DNA from: Pseudomonas abietaniphila
GTDB taxonomy: Bacteria; Pseudomonadota; Gammaproteobacteria; Pseudomonadales; Pseudomonadaceae
Assembly: GCF_900100795.1 (NCBI RefSeq)
Contig: NZ_FNCO01000004.1
Location: forward strand, 124,001 to 188,000
Reading direction: 5' to 3'
DNA length: 64,000 nucleotides
Of this stretch, positions 1 to 9,274 are shown one piece after another. How positions within the stretch are numbered: position 1 is the stretch's first letter; every line of letters begins with the position of its first letter. A model generated the notes under the pieces. That model did not search any database and had not been told where the DNA came from. It saw only the letters and a list, made by a program, of their open reading frames with translations. A program made the translations under genes and the position numbers.

Positions 1-73
1 GATTAGCCCTATCACTTTCCCGATCTCGTCCGGCACATAGGCATTGAGAACACTTTCCACTCAGGAGCCGCCC

Positions 74-2530
74 ATGTCCCGCACGCTTCAAACCCTTCTG
101 CGACCGACCTTGCTCGCTGCCGCTGTCGCCCTTGCGACGCCGCTGGCCTGCACGCAACTGCTGGCGGCCTCTCAGGCGTCCAGCGTTCGGGCCTACAATC
201 TGCCAGCGGCACCGCTGTCGACTACGCTGACGCAGATCGCCAGTCAGGCGGGCATAGCCCTGTCGCTGGACCCGTCGCTGGCCGCCGGCCGTACATCGGC
301 CCCGGTCCAGGGCCAGTTCGACGCACCCGGCGCCATGGCGCAAGCGCTGCGTGGCACGGGTTTGCAGTTGAGCCAGACGCCTGCCGGCACTTACAGCCTG
401 ATCGCAGCACCTGAGGGCGTGATGGCACTGCCTGAAACCAGCATTCAGGGGCGTCAGGACGGTTTTGAAAGCGCGTGGGGACCGACCGAAACCTACGCCG
501 CCACTCGCACCGCCTCCGGCACCAAAACCGACACGGCGCTGATTGAAGCGCCACGTTCGATCTCTGTCGCCACTCGTCAACAAATGGACGATCGCGCGGT
601 CCAGAACCTCGACGATGCCGTGCGCTACATGCCTGGCGTTGTGGCCAGCAGCTATGGCAGCGACAGCCGCGCCGAGTGGTTGAAGGTGCGCGGCTTCGAG
701 CCGACCCAGTTCCTCGATGGCCTGCCGCTGCCGAAGGGCGCCTACGTGATGCCGAAGATGGAAACCTGGGACCTGGACCGCGTCGCTCTGCTGCGCGGCC
801 CGGCTTCTTCGGTGTATGGCCAGACGCCTCCGGGTGGCCTGCTGGACATGGTCAGTCGTCGTCCTGAAGCCCAGGCCAGCCATGAAGTTCAGGTTCAGGT
901 GGACAGCTACAACCGCAAGCAGATCAGCTTCGACAGCACCGGCAAGATCGACGATGCCGACACCTTCGAATACCGCGTGAGCGGCGTGGTGCGCGACAGC
1001 GGCACGTCGGTCGAGCACATCGATGACAAGCGCTACAACATCGCCCCCAGCCTGACCTGGAACATCAACCCGGACACCAAGCTGACCTTGCTCAGCCAGT
1101 TCAACCGCGACGATACCGGCATCACCAGCCAGTTCCTGCCGATTCAGGGCACCAAGTACCCGTCGGCGGCCGGCGAGATTCGCTACCACAAAAATCTGGG
1201 CGATCCGGACTGGGAATTCTACGACAAGACCTATTACGCGCTGGGCTACGCCTTCGAAACCCGCCTGAACGATGTCTGGCAGTTCAAGCAGAACCTGCGC
1301 TATACCAAGAGCGATCTGTCGTTCCAGGGCATCACCGCCGGCGGTTACTACGGCTCGGTTGCAGATGACGGCACCGTGCAGCGCGGCGCCAACATCGTGA
1401 ACGAGGACATCAGCCAGTTCGCGCTGGACAACAACTTCCAGGCCGACTTCGACACCGGCATCGTCAAGCACACCCTGCTGCTCGGTGCCGACTACCAGCG
1501 CGTCAACCACAACTACAAGTGGCAGTACGGCAGCGCGCCGACCAGCAACATCATCAACCCGGTGTACGGCCAGGACTTCAGCAACGTCGCCTACACCGCG
1601 TTCCAGAACTACAACCAGAAGACCGACGACTTTGGCGTGTATGTTCAGGATCAGCTGGCTTTGGACAAATGGCGCCTGACGTTGGGCGGTCGTCAGGACC
1701 TGCTCAAGACCAAAACGAAGTTCTACAACCTCGCTGACGAACGTGACGACCGCACCGACAGTGCCTTTACCGGCAACGCGGCGCTGAGCTACGTCTTCGA
1801 TTCCGGCTTCACGCCTTACATCTCCTACGCCGAGTCGTTTCAGGCGGAACAAGGCGGTGCGGCAGACGTTACTACCGGTCAGAGCAACGCGTTCAAACCC
1901 GGCACGGGCAAGCAATACGAAGTGGGCCTGAAATATCAACCACCCGGCAGCGACATCATGTTCACCGCTGCGGCCTATGACCTGACCCGCAAAGACATCG
2001 TGCTCAGCGATACCTTCGGCACATCGCGTCCGCTCGGGGAAGCCAAGGTCCGTGGTTTCGAACTGGAAGCGGTGGGTAACGTCACTGAAAACCTGAAAGT
2101 GACGGCTTCCTACACCTACGCCAACAGCAAAATGACCAAGGTCACCGATCCGCTGGACAAAAACCGTCCACTGCCACTGACGCCGGAAAACGCCGCCTCT
2201 ATCTGGGGTGACTACACCTGGCACACCGGCGTGCTCGACGGGTTCGGTGTCGGGTTCGGTGCGCGTTACATCGGCGAAACCGAAAACATTGCCATCGGCA
2301 GCTATGGTTTCGTGGCCAACCCGAACTACGGCCACAGCAACGCTTACACCGTCTATGACGCTGCGGTTCATTACGACCTCGGCCGTCTGAACAACTCGCT
2401 CAAAGGCGTGAGCGTGTCGGTCAACGCCAACAACGTCTTCGACAAGGAATACATTTCCACCTGCGACGGCTTCTATTGCTACTACGGCGATCGTCGAAGT
2501 GTGCTCGCAAGCGTGGATTACAAATGGTAA
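74..2530 (+). CDS. TonB-dependent siderophore receptor with N-terminal signalling (STN) domain
   Basis: Outer-membrane receptor of about 818 residues, likely importing a ferric siderophore using TonB energy. A signal peptide (Arg then a hydrophobic stretch ending near LLAAS) is followed by an STN domain at about residues 35-110, then a plug domain (VRGFEPTQFLDGLPLP) and a long beta-barrel ending in an aromatic residue (DYKW), as expected for insertion into the outer membrane. The STN domain means it probably also signals to a FecR-type anti-sigma factor. Such a pair would lie left of the window and is not seen. The start at 74 is chosen over an upstream in-frame ATG at 44 because CAGGAG lies 7 bases before it. 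The substrate cannot be told from sequence. A rho-independent terminator follows the stop. Confidence 0.93.
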   Translation: MSRTLQTLLRPTLLAAAVALATPLACTQLLAASQASSVRAYNLPAAPLSTTLTQIASQAGIALSLDPSLAAGRTSAPVQGQFDAPGAMAQALRGTGLQLSQTPAGTYSLIAAPEGVMALPETSIQGRQDGFESAWGPTETYAATRTASGTKTDTALIEAPRSISVATRQQMDDRAVQNLDDAVRYMPGVVASSYGSDSRAEWLKVRGFEPTQFLDGLPLPKGAYVMPKMETWDLDRVALLRGPASSVYGQTPPGGLLDMVSRRPEAQASHEVQVQVDSYNRKQISFDSTGKIDDADTFEYRVSGVVRDSGTSVEHIDDKRYNIAPSLTWNINPDTKLTLLSQFNRDDTGITSQFLPIQGTKYPSAAGEIRYHKNLGDPDWEFYDKTYYALGYAFETRLNDVWQFKQNLRYTKSDLSFQGITAGGYYGSVADDGTVQRGANIVNEDISQFALDNNFQADFDTGIVKHTLLLGADYQRVNHNYKWQYGSAPTSNIINPVYGQDFSNVAYTAFQNYNQKTDDFGVYVQDQLALDKWRLTLGGRQDLLKTKTKFYNLADERDDRTDSAFTGNAALSYVFDSGFTPYISYAESFQAEQGGAADVTTGQSNAFKPGTGKQYEVGLKYQPPGSDIMFTAAAYDLTRKDIVLSDTFGTSRPLGEAKVRGFELEAVGNVTENLKVTASYTYANSKMTKVTDPLDKNRPLPLTPENAASIWGDYTWHTGVLDGFGVGFGARYIGETENIAIGSYGFVANPNYGHSNAYTVYDAAVHYDLGRLNNSLKGVSVSVNANNVFDKEYISTCDGFYCYYGDRRSVLASVDYKW

Positions 2531-2558
2531 TGGTTTAAACTCTCATTTCTGAAAACAA

Positions 2559-2585
2559 GGGCCGCTCTTAACAGCGGCCCTTTTA
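2559..2585 (+). terminator. Rho-independent terminator after the TonB receptor
   Basis: An 8-bp perfect stem GGGCCGCT/AGCGGCCC with a 6-base loop is followed by TTTT. It lies 28 bases after the receptor stop and just before the PepSY gene, so the two may be separate transcripts or partly read through. Confidence 0.8.
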
Positions 2586-2612
2586 GCTTTCGTTCAACCC
2601 GGTATTTGCCCC

Positions 2613-3746
2613 ATGAAGAGCCAAACCATCCGCCGCTGGTCGTTCATCCACACGTGGAGCAGCCTGATCTGCACGCTGTTCCTGCTGATGCTTGCCATCA
2701 CCGGTGTGCCGCTGGTGTTCCACCACGAGATCGAGGAGCTGACGGGTGGGGCACCGGTCCTCAAGGAAATGCCCGCCAATACGCCGCGCATGGACCTGCA
2801 GCAACTGGTGAAAGCCGCCCAAGCGCATCGTCCGGGCGAAGTGGTGCAGTATTTCAGCTGGGACGAAGACGAGCCCAACGGCATGTATGCCTTCATGGGC
2901 AAAACGGCGGGTGGCGATCCCAACGACACGCACACCTTCATGCTCGACGCGCGCAGCGGCGAGGCGGTGGAAACCCCATCGGCCAACGGCGGTTTCATGA
3001 ACATCATGCTGCGTCTGCACGTGGACATGTACGCAGGACTGCCCGGCAAGCTACTGCTGGCCTTCATGGGCCTGCTCTTTGTGTTAGCGATTATTTCGGG
3101 TGTGGTGTTGTACGCCCCGTTCATGCGCCGACTGGATTTCGCCACCGTGCGGCCGAACAAATCGACCCGGGTGCGCTGGCTTGACCTGCACAACCTCATC
3201 GGCGTCGTCACCTTGACCTGGGCCTTTGTCGTCGGCTTGACCGGCGTGCTCAATGCCTGCGCCGACCTCGTGATCGCGCAATGGCGTAACGATTCGCTGG
3301 CCGCGATGGTTGCCCCCTATCGCGATGCGCCACCACTGACGGAGCGCGCACCGGCAACCGACTTGCTGCGCATCGCGCAGACCACCGTTCCGGGCTCGGA
3401 GCCATCGTTCATCGCGTTCCCCGGTTCTCGGTTTTCCAGCGAGCACCACTACGCGGTCTTCATGAAGGGCAACACGCACCTGACCTCACACTTGCTGACG
3501 CCCGTGCTGATCGATGCCGAAACCCTGAACGTAACCGCGATCGTCAGCAGCCCTTGGTACATGGACGCGTTGCTGCTCTCGCAACCGCTGCACTTCGGCG
3601 ATTACGGTGGCATGCCGATGAAAATCCTCTGGGGCATTCTCGACGTGCTGACCATCATCGTCCTGGGCAGTGGCGTCTATCTGTGGTGGGTGCGCCGTCG
3701 CGCCGCAGCAACCGTCAACGTGCCTCAAGCGGTGGAAGCGGCATGA
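2613..3746 (+). CDS. PepSY-associated transmembrane protein (iron-uptake-linked membrane protein)
   Basis: A 377-residue inner-membrane protein of the PepSY_TM family, often found beside TonB receptors for siderophores. Predicted helices lie at about 14-36, 146-169, 194-216 and 340-362, with a large periplasmic segment between the first two. Conserved His residues sit near the membrane edges (VFHHEIEE, LRLHVDMYAG, WLDLHNLIG), a pattern seen in family members proposed to act as ferric or ferric-siderophore reductases. The gene lies 82 bases after the receptor and shares a 4-base ATGA overlap with the small membrane gene downstream. A role in reductive release of iron in the periplasm is inference from family and context. 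Confidence 0.88.
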   Translation: MKSQTIRRWSFIHTWSSLICTLFLLMLAITGVPLVFHHEIEELTGGAPVLKEMPANTPRMDLQQLVKAAQAHRPGEVVQYFSWDEDEPNGMYAFMGKTAGGDPNDTHTFMLDARSGEAVETPSANGGFMNIMLRLHVDMYAGLPGKLLLAFMGLLFVLAIISGVVLYAPFMRRLDFATVRPNKSTRVRWLDLHNLIGVVTLTWAFVVGLTGVLNACADLVIAQWRNDSLAAMVAPYRDAPPLTERAPATDLLRIAQTTVPGSEPSFIAFPGSRFSSEHHYAVFMKGNTHLTSHLLTPVLIDAETLNVTAIVSSPWYMDALLLSQPLHFGDYGGMPMKILWGILDVLTIIVLGSGVYLWWVRRRAAATVNVPQAVEAA

Positions 3747-3934
3747 CAAGGCACAAAAAGCACCCGGCGTTCTGGAAAACCTTCGCCAAGCCAACCTGGA
3801 TCGCACTCCTGACCGCCATCGGCCTGTTCGCCGCGCTGCTGGGCGATGGCGCGTGGGATGTTCTTGCCTGGGTGGGCATGGCGATTCCAGCGTGGCTGAG
3901 CATCAAGGGGTTGATGGTGCGCCGCAGGATTTAA
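3743..3934 (+). CDS. Small membrane protein (63 aa), hypothetical
   Basis: The protein starts MTRHKKHPAFWKTF and has one or two hydrophobic stretches (about residues 17-31 and 36-53) ending in a basic tail. The start overlaps the stop of the PepSY gene in the arrangement ATGA, which argues for translational coupling and for this start over longer readings of the same frame. I do not recognise a named family. Context suggests an accessory of the PepSY membrane protein. Confidence 0.72.
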   Translation: MTRHKKHPAFWKTFAKPTWIALLTAIGLFAALLGDGAWDVLAWVGMAIPAWLSIKGLMVRRRI

Positions 3935-4034
3935 TGGCGCCAATCGCGTCGGCCGTTCGGCCCGTTGCGGCCGGACATTGCGCAGCGCTCTGGGCCTGAC
4001 TAGTCTAAGGGCCGGTTCGACCAGAGGAATGCCC

Positions 4035-4664
4035 ATGTCTGCTCCCAGCATGACGCTGTACTACAACGCGGCTTCGCCTTTCGCGCGCAAAGTGTTGATT
4101 CTGCTGCACGAAACAGGACAGACAGGACGGGTCAATTTCAAACCGGTCAATGTCACCCCGGTCAATCCTCACCCTGAGGTGTGCCACGACAATCCGTGCG
4201 GAAAAATCCCGGCGCTCTGCTTGGCCGACGACAATGTCCTACACGACAGTCGGGTGATCCTCGATTATCTCGACCACCAGCATGTTGGCAATCCTTTGAT
4301 TCCACGCGACGGCTCAGCACGCTGGAGACGCCTCACGCTGGCGTCCCTGGCGGACGCCGTGCTGGATGCCGCGGTGCTGAACCGCTACGAAACCTTCCTG
4401 CGGCCCGAAGAGAAGCGCTGGGACGAATGGGTCGATAACCAGAGCGAGAAAATTTCCCGCTCGTTGGCCTATTTCGAAACCGAAGCGGTCACCGAGCTAA
4501 GTGCGCACTTCGACATCGCGTCGATCAGCCTGGCCAGCGCGCTCGGTTACCTCGACTTCCGCCAACCCAATCTGGGCTGGCGCAGCCGCTACCCGCGCCT
4601 TGCCAACTGGTATTACGAAGTCAGCCAGCGTCCGTCGATGCTGGAGACCCAGCCACCTGCGTGA
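4035..4664 (+). CDS. Glutathione S-transferase family protein
   Basis: A 209-residue cytoplasmic GST-like protein. The N-terminal thioredoxin-fold half begins with a beta strand (MTLYYNAASPFARKV), where Ser or Tyr would meet glutathione. It contains NPCGKIPAL, the cis-Pro loop that binds the peptide backbone of glutathione. A helical C-terminal half follows. The start at 4035 is preferred to in-frame ATGs at 4029 and 3978 because AGAGG lies about 7 bases upstream. The substrate is unknown; the neighbours give no firm clue. Confidence 0.88.
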   Translation: MSAPSMTLYYNAASPFARKVLILLHETGQTGRVNFKPVNVTPVNPHPEVCHDNPCGKIPALCLADDNVLHDSRVILDYLDHQHVGNPLIPRDGSARWRRLTLASLADAVLDAAVLNRYETFLRPEEKRWDEWVDNQSEKISRSLAYFETEAVTELSAHFDIASISLASALGYLDFRQPNLGWRSRYPRLANWYYEVSQRPSMLETQPPA

Positions 4665-4688
4665 ATCCCGCAGACTCGCCTGATTTCC

Positions 4689-4778
4689 CTGTGGGAGCGA
4701 ATTTATTCGCGAGACGCCGGGACGGTCGATCAATATTCATCGGATGTACCACCGCATCGCGAATGAATTCGCACACAG
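4689..4778. repeat. REP-type palindrome, 'CTGTGGGAGCGAATT' family (degenerate)
   Basis: The left end CTGTGGGAGCGAATTTATTCGCGA and the right end TCGCGAATGAATTCGCACACAG are inverted. The same pair of ends recurs at 26836, 29476 and 50555. The right arm here has lost part of the GCTCCC block. It lies between convergent genes. Confidence 0.8.
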
Positions 4779-4807
4779 TTGATCAGCGTCGCCCCTTGGG
4801 CCTTCTA

Positions 4808-5308
4808 TCAGCACTCCGGTTTGTCGGCGGTATAACGACGCGCCGGGTTCACCGCTGCGCCGAACTCGCGCAAGGCTTTGGCACCGATCAGCAGCGGGTA
4901 GTTGAAGTGGCTGCGGTCGACCAGGTTGACCTCGACGGTACGCTTGACGTTGCCCAGGCACAGTTCCAGGTCCACCACCGGGCGTTTGGTCGGGTCGACC
5001 GGTTCATCGTCGTCCTCGCCATCGGAGCGGCCTTTGATACGGCTGATGCGCGACACTTTGTGCTCGTAGACCTTGTTGTCGGCATCCTTGGTGGCCAGGC
5101 GGAAACGCACCCAGTCGTCGCCATCACGTTTGAACAGTTCGATATCCTTGGCCGAGAGCGACGCCGTGAGGGCGCCGGTGTCCATTTTCGCCTTGAAGGT
5201 CTCGCCAATTTCAGAGACCTGAATGTATTCATAGCGACCATACAACGTCGGTTCGGCGGCCATGACGGGCAACGCCAGCAGGGACAGAAGCGCCAGAAGG
5301 GATTTCAC
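4808..5308 (-). CDS. Exported retropepsin-like (PF05618, 'ATP-dependent zinc protease') protein
   Basis: A 166-residue protein with a signal peptide (VKSLLALLSLLALPVMAAEP). It belongs to the RimB-like family long called ATP-dependent zinc protease and now grouped with retropepsin-like aspartic peptidases. The aspartic signature is visible as KMDTGALTASLSA, and a second conserved block is YPLLIGAKAL. A GTG start at 5308 is chosen: GAGGA lies about 9 bases upstream and the resulting N-terminus begins directly with a signal sequence, whereas the TTG further up adds a non-signal leader. The signal peptide implies a periplasmic location, unlike cytoplasmic RimB. The substrate is unknown. It is divergent from the acyltransferase gene. 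Confidence 0.82.
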   Translation of the reverse strand: MKSLLALLSLLALPVMAAEPTLYGRYEYIQVSEIGETFKAKMDTGALTASLSAKDIELFKRDGDDWVRFRLATKDADNKVYEHKVSRISRIKGRSDGEDDDEPVDPTKRPVVDLELCLGNVKRTVEVNLVDRSHFNYPLLIGAKALREFGAAVNPARRYTADKPEC

Positions 5309-5503
5309 GTAACAGATTCCTCGCAATGAATGGGCGTCGCACGGGCCCGATTTTAGACCGCAACTTTGCCGTTCGTTCGCTCACTAAGGTAGAACACGAT
5401 CCTACGGCCCCGCGCGTGAAACATTTGTGAGCGACCGCTGGATTTGGCTCTCGGGGCATAGCTGCTTATCATTGCCAGCCCTTTTCATGACCACGAGTGA
5501 TTT

Positions 5504-6397
5504 ATGCGTCACCTGCTCACCGGTATGGCTGTCACGCTGCTGTTGTTGCTCAATACCCTGGTGCTGTTCGGCCCGCTGATGGTCTTCGCGCTGCTCAAAC
5601 TGGTGTTCCAGAGCGAACTGCGCGACCGCTGCTCGTGGGCGGTGATGTGGATTGCCGAGACCTGGGTCGAGATCAACAAGCTGATCTTCAAGCTGTGCAT
5701 CCCGACGCGCTGGGAAATCAGCGGCCACGAGGGACTGCGCGGCGACACGTCTTATCTGGTGATCAGCAACCATCAATCGTGGGTGGACATCCCGGCGCTG
5801 GTCCAGGCGCTGAATCGTCGCACGCCATTTTTCAAATTCTTCCTGAAGAAAGAACTGATCTGGGTACCGTTCCTGGGGCTGGCGTGGTGGGCGCTCGATT
5901 ATCCGTTCATGAAGCGCTACACCAAAGCGTTCCTGGCGAAACACCCGGAGCTCAAAGGCAAGGATCTGGAGATCACCAAAGAAGCGTGCGAGCTGTTCAA
6001 GCGCCAGCCGGTCACGGTGGTGAACTACCTGGAAGGCACACGCTTTACCCCGGTCAAACACGCCGAACAGGCCTCGCCCTATCGCTACCTGCTCAAGCCC
6101 AAAGCAGGCGGTGTGGCGTTTGTTCTTGCCGCTTTGGGTGAGCAACTGGACGCGGTGCTCGACGTGACAGTGGTCTACCCCGGCGCCCGTATTCCCGGCT
6201 TCTGGGACCTGATTTCAGGTCAGGTGCCACGGGTGATCATCGACATCCAGACCTGCGAACTCGACCCCGCGCTATGGCAAGGCGATTACGAGAACGACCC
6301 GGTGTTTCGCGTGTATGTGCAGGAATGGGTGAATCGGTTGTGGGTTGAGAAAGATGCGCGGATACAGGCGTTGCAGGGAGAACGGACAAGCGGCTGA
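5504..6397 (+). CDS. 1-acyl-sn-glycerol-3-phosphate acyltransferase family protein (YihG-like)
   Basis: A 297-residue acyltransferase of the PlsC superfamily, closest in layout to YihG. It has an N-terminal hydrophobic segment (about residues 5-33), the catalytic HX4D motif as NHQSWVD (His90, Asp95), and the phosphate-binding block as EGTRFT at about 180. It probably acylates lysophosphatidic acid or a related glycerolipid at the inner membrane. The start has no strong alternative upstream. The gene ends just before a hexanucleotide microsatellite. Confidence 0.88.
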   Translation: MRHLLTGMAVTLLLLLNTLVLFGPLMVFALLKLVFQSELRDRCSWAVMWIAETWVEINKLIFKLCIPTRWEISGHEGLRGDTSYLVISNHQSWVDIPALVQALNRRTPFFKFFLKKELIWVPFLGLAWWALDYPFMKRYTKAFLAKHPELKGKDLEITKEACELFKRQPVTVVNYLEGTRFTPVKHAEQASPYRYLLKPKAGGVAFVLAALGEQLDAVLDVTVVYPGARIPGFWDLISGQVPRVIIDIQTCELDPALWQGDYENDPVFRVYVQEWVNRLWVEKDARIQALQGERTSG

Positions 6398-6468
6398 TTC
6401 TTTTCAGGCGCGCGCCGAAGACCTTGTTCATGTCGCCCAAGTCAACTCAGCCTTGATCGCCTTGCCCG

Positions 6469-6539
6469 CTGTCACTGTCACTGTCACTGTCACTGTCACT
6501 GTCACTGTCACTGTCACTGTCACTGTCACTGTCACTGTC
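6469..6539. repeat. Hexanucleotide microsatellite (CTGTCA), 11.8 copies
   Basis: A perfect uninterrupted run of the 6-base unit CTGTCA over 71 bases, beginning 72 bases after the acyltransferase stop. It lies in a 515-base gap (6398-6912) that otherwise holds only the IS66 remnant. An open frame that crosses it would encode a Val-Thr repeat, but nothing else in that frame looks coding, so the tract is treated as non-coding. Confidence 0.97.
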
Positions 6540-6639
6540 GATACGCTACTCAAACCTGAAAACAAAGCAACCCTGACCAAAATCCTTACCTGTTACGGCA
6601 CCTGACAAGTGCCAGGTATCCTCACTAGCTAGAATCGGC

Positions 6640-6862
6640 CCACTGTAGACTCATCGTGTGCCGTGCATGGGCCATGCAGCCGATCTCGGTAACCCAACTC
6701 AAAACCTGCCTTGCAGCCAGTGAAGTCGTCGCAAACCAACTCGCCATTCCCGCTGCAAGGATGTTTCGGGCATGTTCGTCTGGGCAGCTCGGGCTGAAGC
6801 CGTAAACGAGCGCCGCCGATCAGAGAACGGCCCGGCGGTATAGGCCAGACGTACACGCCTTT
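6640..6862 (-). pseudogene. Decayed fragment of an IS66-family transposase (TnpC)
   Basis: The minus strand at about 6692-6742 encodes ELVCDDFTGCKAGFELG. After a one-base shift it continues with VTEIGCMAHAR, the core block of IS66 TnpC. Upstream, other frames give pieces resembling LAYTAGPFSD and EHARNILA, also from this part of TnpC. At least three frame changes are needed to join the pieces, and no terminal inverted repeats or TnpA/TnpB genes are present. This is therefore a relic of roughly 70 codons, not an active element. Similarity is judged by eye from knowledge of the family. Confidence 0.75.
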
Positions 6863-6912
6863 TCAACATGATCGACACGAGTGCCTCATACCCCGCCGTT
6901 CGGGATCAGCAG

Positions 6913-7854
6913 TCAGGCTGCGGCCAGTCCTCCATCAATCAGGTAAATCGCGAAAGAAAAAGTCACGATCGACAGCACTGTACTGACCAGGATGGAGGTC
7001 GCGGCTTCACTCTGATAGGCGCCGGTCTGATTCGCGAACATCGCCGGGATAGTCGCCGACGGAAGCGCGCAAAGCAGGATCATCTGTTGGGCGTAAATCC
7101 CATGGGTGCCCATCACCACAGTGGCGGCGAACATCAACACGGGGTGAACAAACAGTTTGAGCCCAAGGTTGCCCCACACCTCACCCGACATTTTCAGTCT
7201 CTCGGACGACATGATCAGCCCCAGGCACAGCAGGGAAACACCAGGCGTTGCCTTACCGAGAAGATTGAGTGACTCCACAGCAATCGGCGGCAGCTTGAAC
7301 TGCAGCAGCGAAATCAGAATGCCAAGAGCCGGTGCCCACATCAGCGGACGGCGTACCGCTCCCGACAGGCTCGACACGAACGCCTGGGTGCCACTGCCTT
7401 TTCCATCGGCGATAGTCAGCAGCATGGTTGTCAGCGGGATCATCGCAAGGCTCGCGACCAGGTTCAGCACCAGCACCGAATAAATGCTGCCGGCTCCGTA
7501 CATTGTCGCGAGGATCGGGATGCCCATAAAGGCGGCGTCCGGGTACCCGTTGACGAAGCCCTTGAGTGTTGCGACCTTGAGATTGCGCGTGGTGAACCAG
7601 CCAATTGCCAGCGCGATCGCATACATGCCCATGATGCCGATAAACGTGGCCGCTACGAATTTGAAGTCAAAGAGCTGTTCACGAGGCGTGCTCGCCATCC
7701 CGACAAATAGCAGTGCCGGGAAAATCCATCCGAGTACCAGCCGACTGATCAGCAGGCTGTCCGAATGAGTGAGCCGGCCCCGCTTGCCAGCGATGTAGCC
7801 AAGCGCGATCACAAAGGCGACGGGCAAAATCGGCCCTACGATTCTGTCTAACAT
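6913..7854 (-). CDS. AEC-family transporter (auxin efflux carrier type permease)
   Basis: A 313-residue inner-membrane permease of the AEC family with about ten hydrophobic segments. The first is ILPVAFVIALGYIAGKRG, with the usual glycine-rich turn, and the last ends near the C-terminus. Family members move organic acids or similar small anions. The ATG at 7854 is chosen because GAGG lies about 9 bases upstream; an in-frame start 30 bases further up would include that site. It is downstream of, and on the same strand as, the enolase-superfamily gene, about 96 bases apart. It probably carries the substrate or product of that enzyme. Confidence 0.9.
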   Translation of the reverse strand: MLDRIVGPILPVAFVIALGYIAGKRGRLTHSDSLLISRLVLGWIFPALLFVGMASTPREQLFDFKFVAATFIGIMGMYAIALAIGWFTTRNLKVATLKGFVNGYPDAAFMGIPILATMYGAGSIYSVLVLNLVASLAMIPLTTMLLTIADGKGSGTQAFVSSLSGAVRRPLMWAPALGILISLLQFKLPPIAVESLNLLGKATPGVSLLCLGLIMSSERLKMSGEVWGNLGLKLFVHPVLMFAATVVMGTHGIYAQQMILLCALPSATIPAMFANQTGAYQSEAATSILVSTVLSIVTFSFAIYLIDGGLAAA

Positions 7855-7950
7855 GTGCTCAATCCTCGTATTTATTTTTATCAAGAATGTCGTCGTGGCT
7901 GATCGATGCCGAAACGGCGGTGGTCGCGTTGGCGTCGATCAAGTGGTCGG

Positions 7951-9057
7951 TTAGGGTTTGAAGCGGTAGTCTCGAATGACGTCCTGGTCCGGCTCGATTC
8001 CAAGCCCCGGCCCTTGCGGCACGTCGATGCGGCCGTTACGCGGGATGATTGCGTCGCCATAGAGTTGTGCTTCGAGATCGAAGTAACGCCACTCGACCAG
8101 AGACTTCGCACCCCCCAGGGCGGCACTGCCATGCACGGCGGCCAACAGGCCCGGGCCGTCATAAAAGGCGTGAACCATCACGGTGACGCCATGGGCATTG
8201 GCCAGCGCATATACTTTTTGCAGTTCGGTGATGCCGCCCATTTTTGCCGGGCTGGGCTGGATGAAATCGACCGCGCCAGCCTCAAGCAGATGCTGGAAGT
8301 CCATCAGCGTCGACGCATTCTCGCCAGCCGCAACCGGAATCCCGCCGTGCTGGCGTACCCGTGCAAGGCCCGCATAGTCTTCCGGCGGCCACACCGGTTC
8401 TTCAATCCAGCGCAGGTTCAACGGGCGCAGTTTCTCGGTCATATCCAGTGCTTCACGCACCGACCACGGGGCGTTGACGTCGAGGGTGATCTCCACGCCG
8501 GGGCCTGCGGCTTCGCACGCGGCGCGGATGACGTCTGGGTTCACTTCATGCAGCTTGAGATGACGGAAACCACTGTTGACCGCGCGCTGCACATTGACCC
8601 GAATCAGTTCAGGGTCGGCATAGCGGATCAAGCTTGCATAGGCCGCGAGCGAAGTGGCTTCGCTGCCACCCAGGAGTTGGTAGATCGGTTTGCCAGCCGC
8701 TTTGCCGGCGATATCCCACAGCGCGATGTCAATGGCCGAGAGGCCATAGATGAACGCGCCACTGCGACCGAAGACGTGGAACTTCTTTTGCAGGTCGCCC
8801 TGCAATTTCTCGCGCCGCGTGACATCAGTGCCGATCATTTCGGGCGCCAGGATCGTGTCGATCACGACCTTCACTGCCGGTATCGCGGTGAAGCCAAAGG
8901 TTTCGCCCCAGCCGACGATCCCCTCGTCCGTGGTGACTTTAACCACCAAGGAATCGACCATCTGCAGGTCTTTCGGCCCCCACACCCCGCCGGCCGATGG
9001 ACCGCCCGTAGTGAAGGGAATCCGAAGCGGAATAGTTTCGATGCTGGCAATTTTCAT
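7951..9057 (-). CDS. Mandelate racemase/muconate-lactonizing enzyme family protein (enolase superfamily)
   Basis: A 368-residue enolase-superfamily enzyme with an N-terminal capping domain (MKIASIETIPLRIPF) and a barrel domain. Candidate metal ligands and catalytic residues are visible in order: Lys in HLKLHEVN, Asp in LDVNAPW, Glu in RWIEEPVWP, Glu in AAGENAST, and Lys in QPSPAKMGGI. These enzymes abstract the proton alpha to a carboxylate in acid-sugar dehydration, racemisation or cycloisomerisation. The substrate cannot be named. The start at 9057 follows a GAGGC site; the longer frame lacks one. Co-location with an AEC permease and a GntR regulator suggests a small inducible catabolic unit. 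Confidence 0.9.
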   Translation of the reverse strand: MKIASIETIPLRIPFTTGGPSAGGVWGPKDLQMVDSLVVKVTTDEGIVGWGETFGFTAIPAVKVVIDTILAPEMIGTDVTRREKLQGDLQKKFHVFGRSGAFIYGLSAIDIALWDIAGKAAGKPIYQLLGGSEATSLAAYASLIRYADPELIRVNVQRAVNSGFRHLKLHEVNPDVIRAACEAAGPGVEITLDVNAPWSVREALDMTEKLRPLNLRWIEEPVWPPEDYAGLARVRQHGGIPVAAGENASTLMDFQHLLEAGAVDFIQPSPAKMGGITELQKVYALANAHGVTVMVHAFYDGPGLLAAVHGSAALGGAKSLVEWRYFDLEAQLYGDAIIPRNGRIDVPQGPGLGIEPDQDVIRDYRFKP

Positions 9058-9274
9058 AGGGCCTCGCCTCAAGCAGGTTGCGTGGAAGGCGCGGCGATTT
9101 TCTGAGTTCGCCCGTGCCAGGTTGAGGCTAACGTACACGACGTCCTGTTGTCCTTCAACTGAACAACATGCGCCTCTCGCAGGCTCCGAGTCTAAAATCT
9201 ACTCAACTAATTGTTTTATATGGATTTTAATTCTTATTACCAATACGAAATTCAGTTTTAACTGTTGGGAACAA

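Noticed and set aside
6345..6605. Possible 86-codon gene with a Val-Thr repeat
   Set aside because: It is a translation of the CTGTCA microsatellite and begins inside the acyltransferase gene; no ribosome site and no protein-like flanks.
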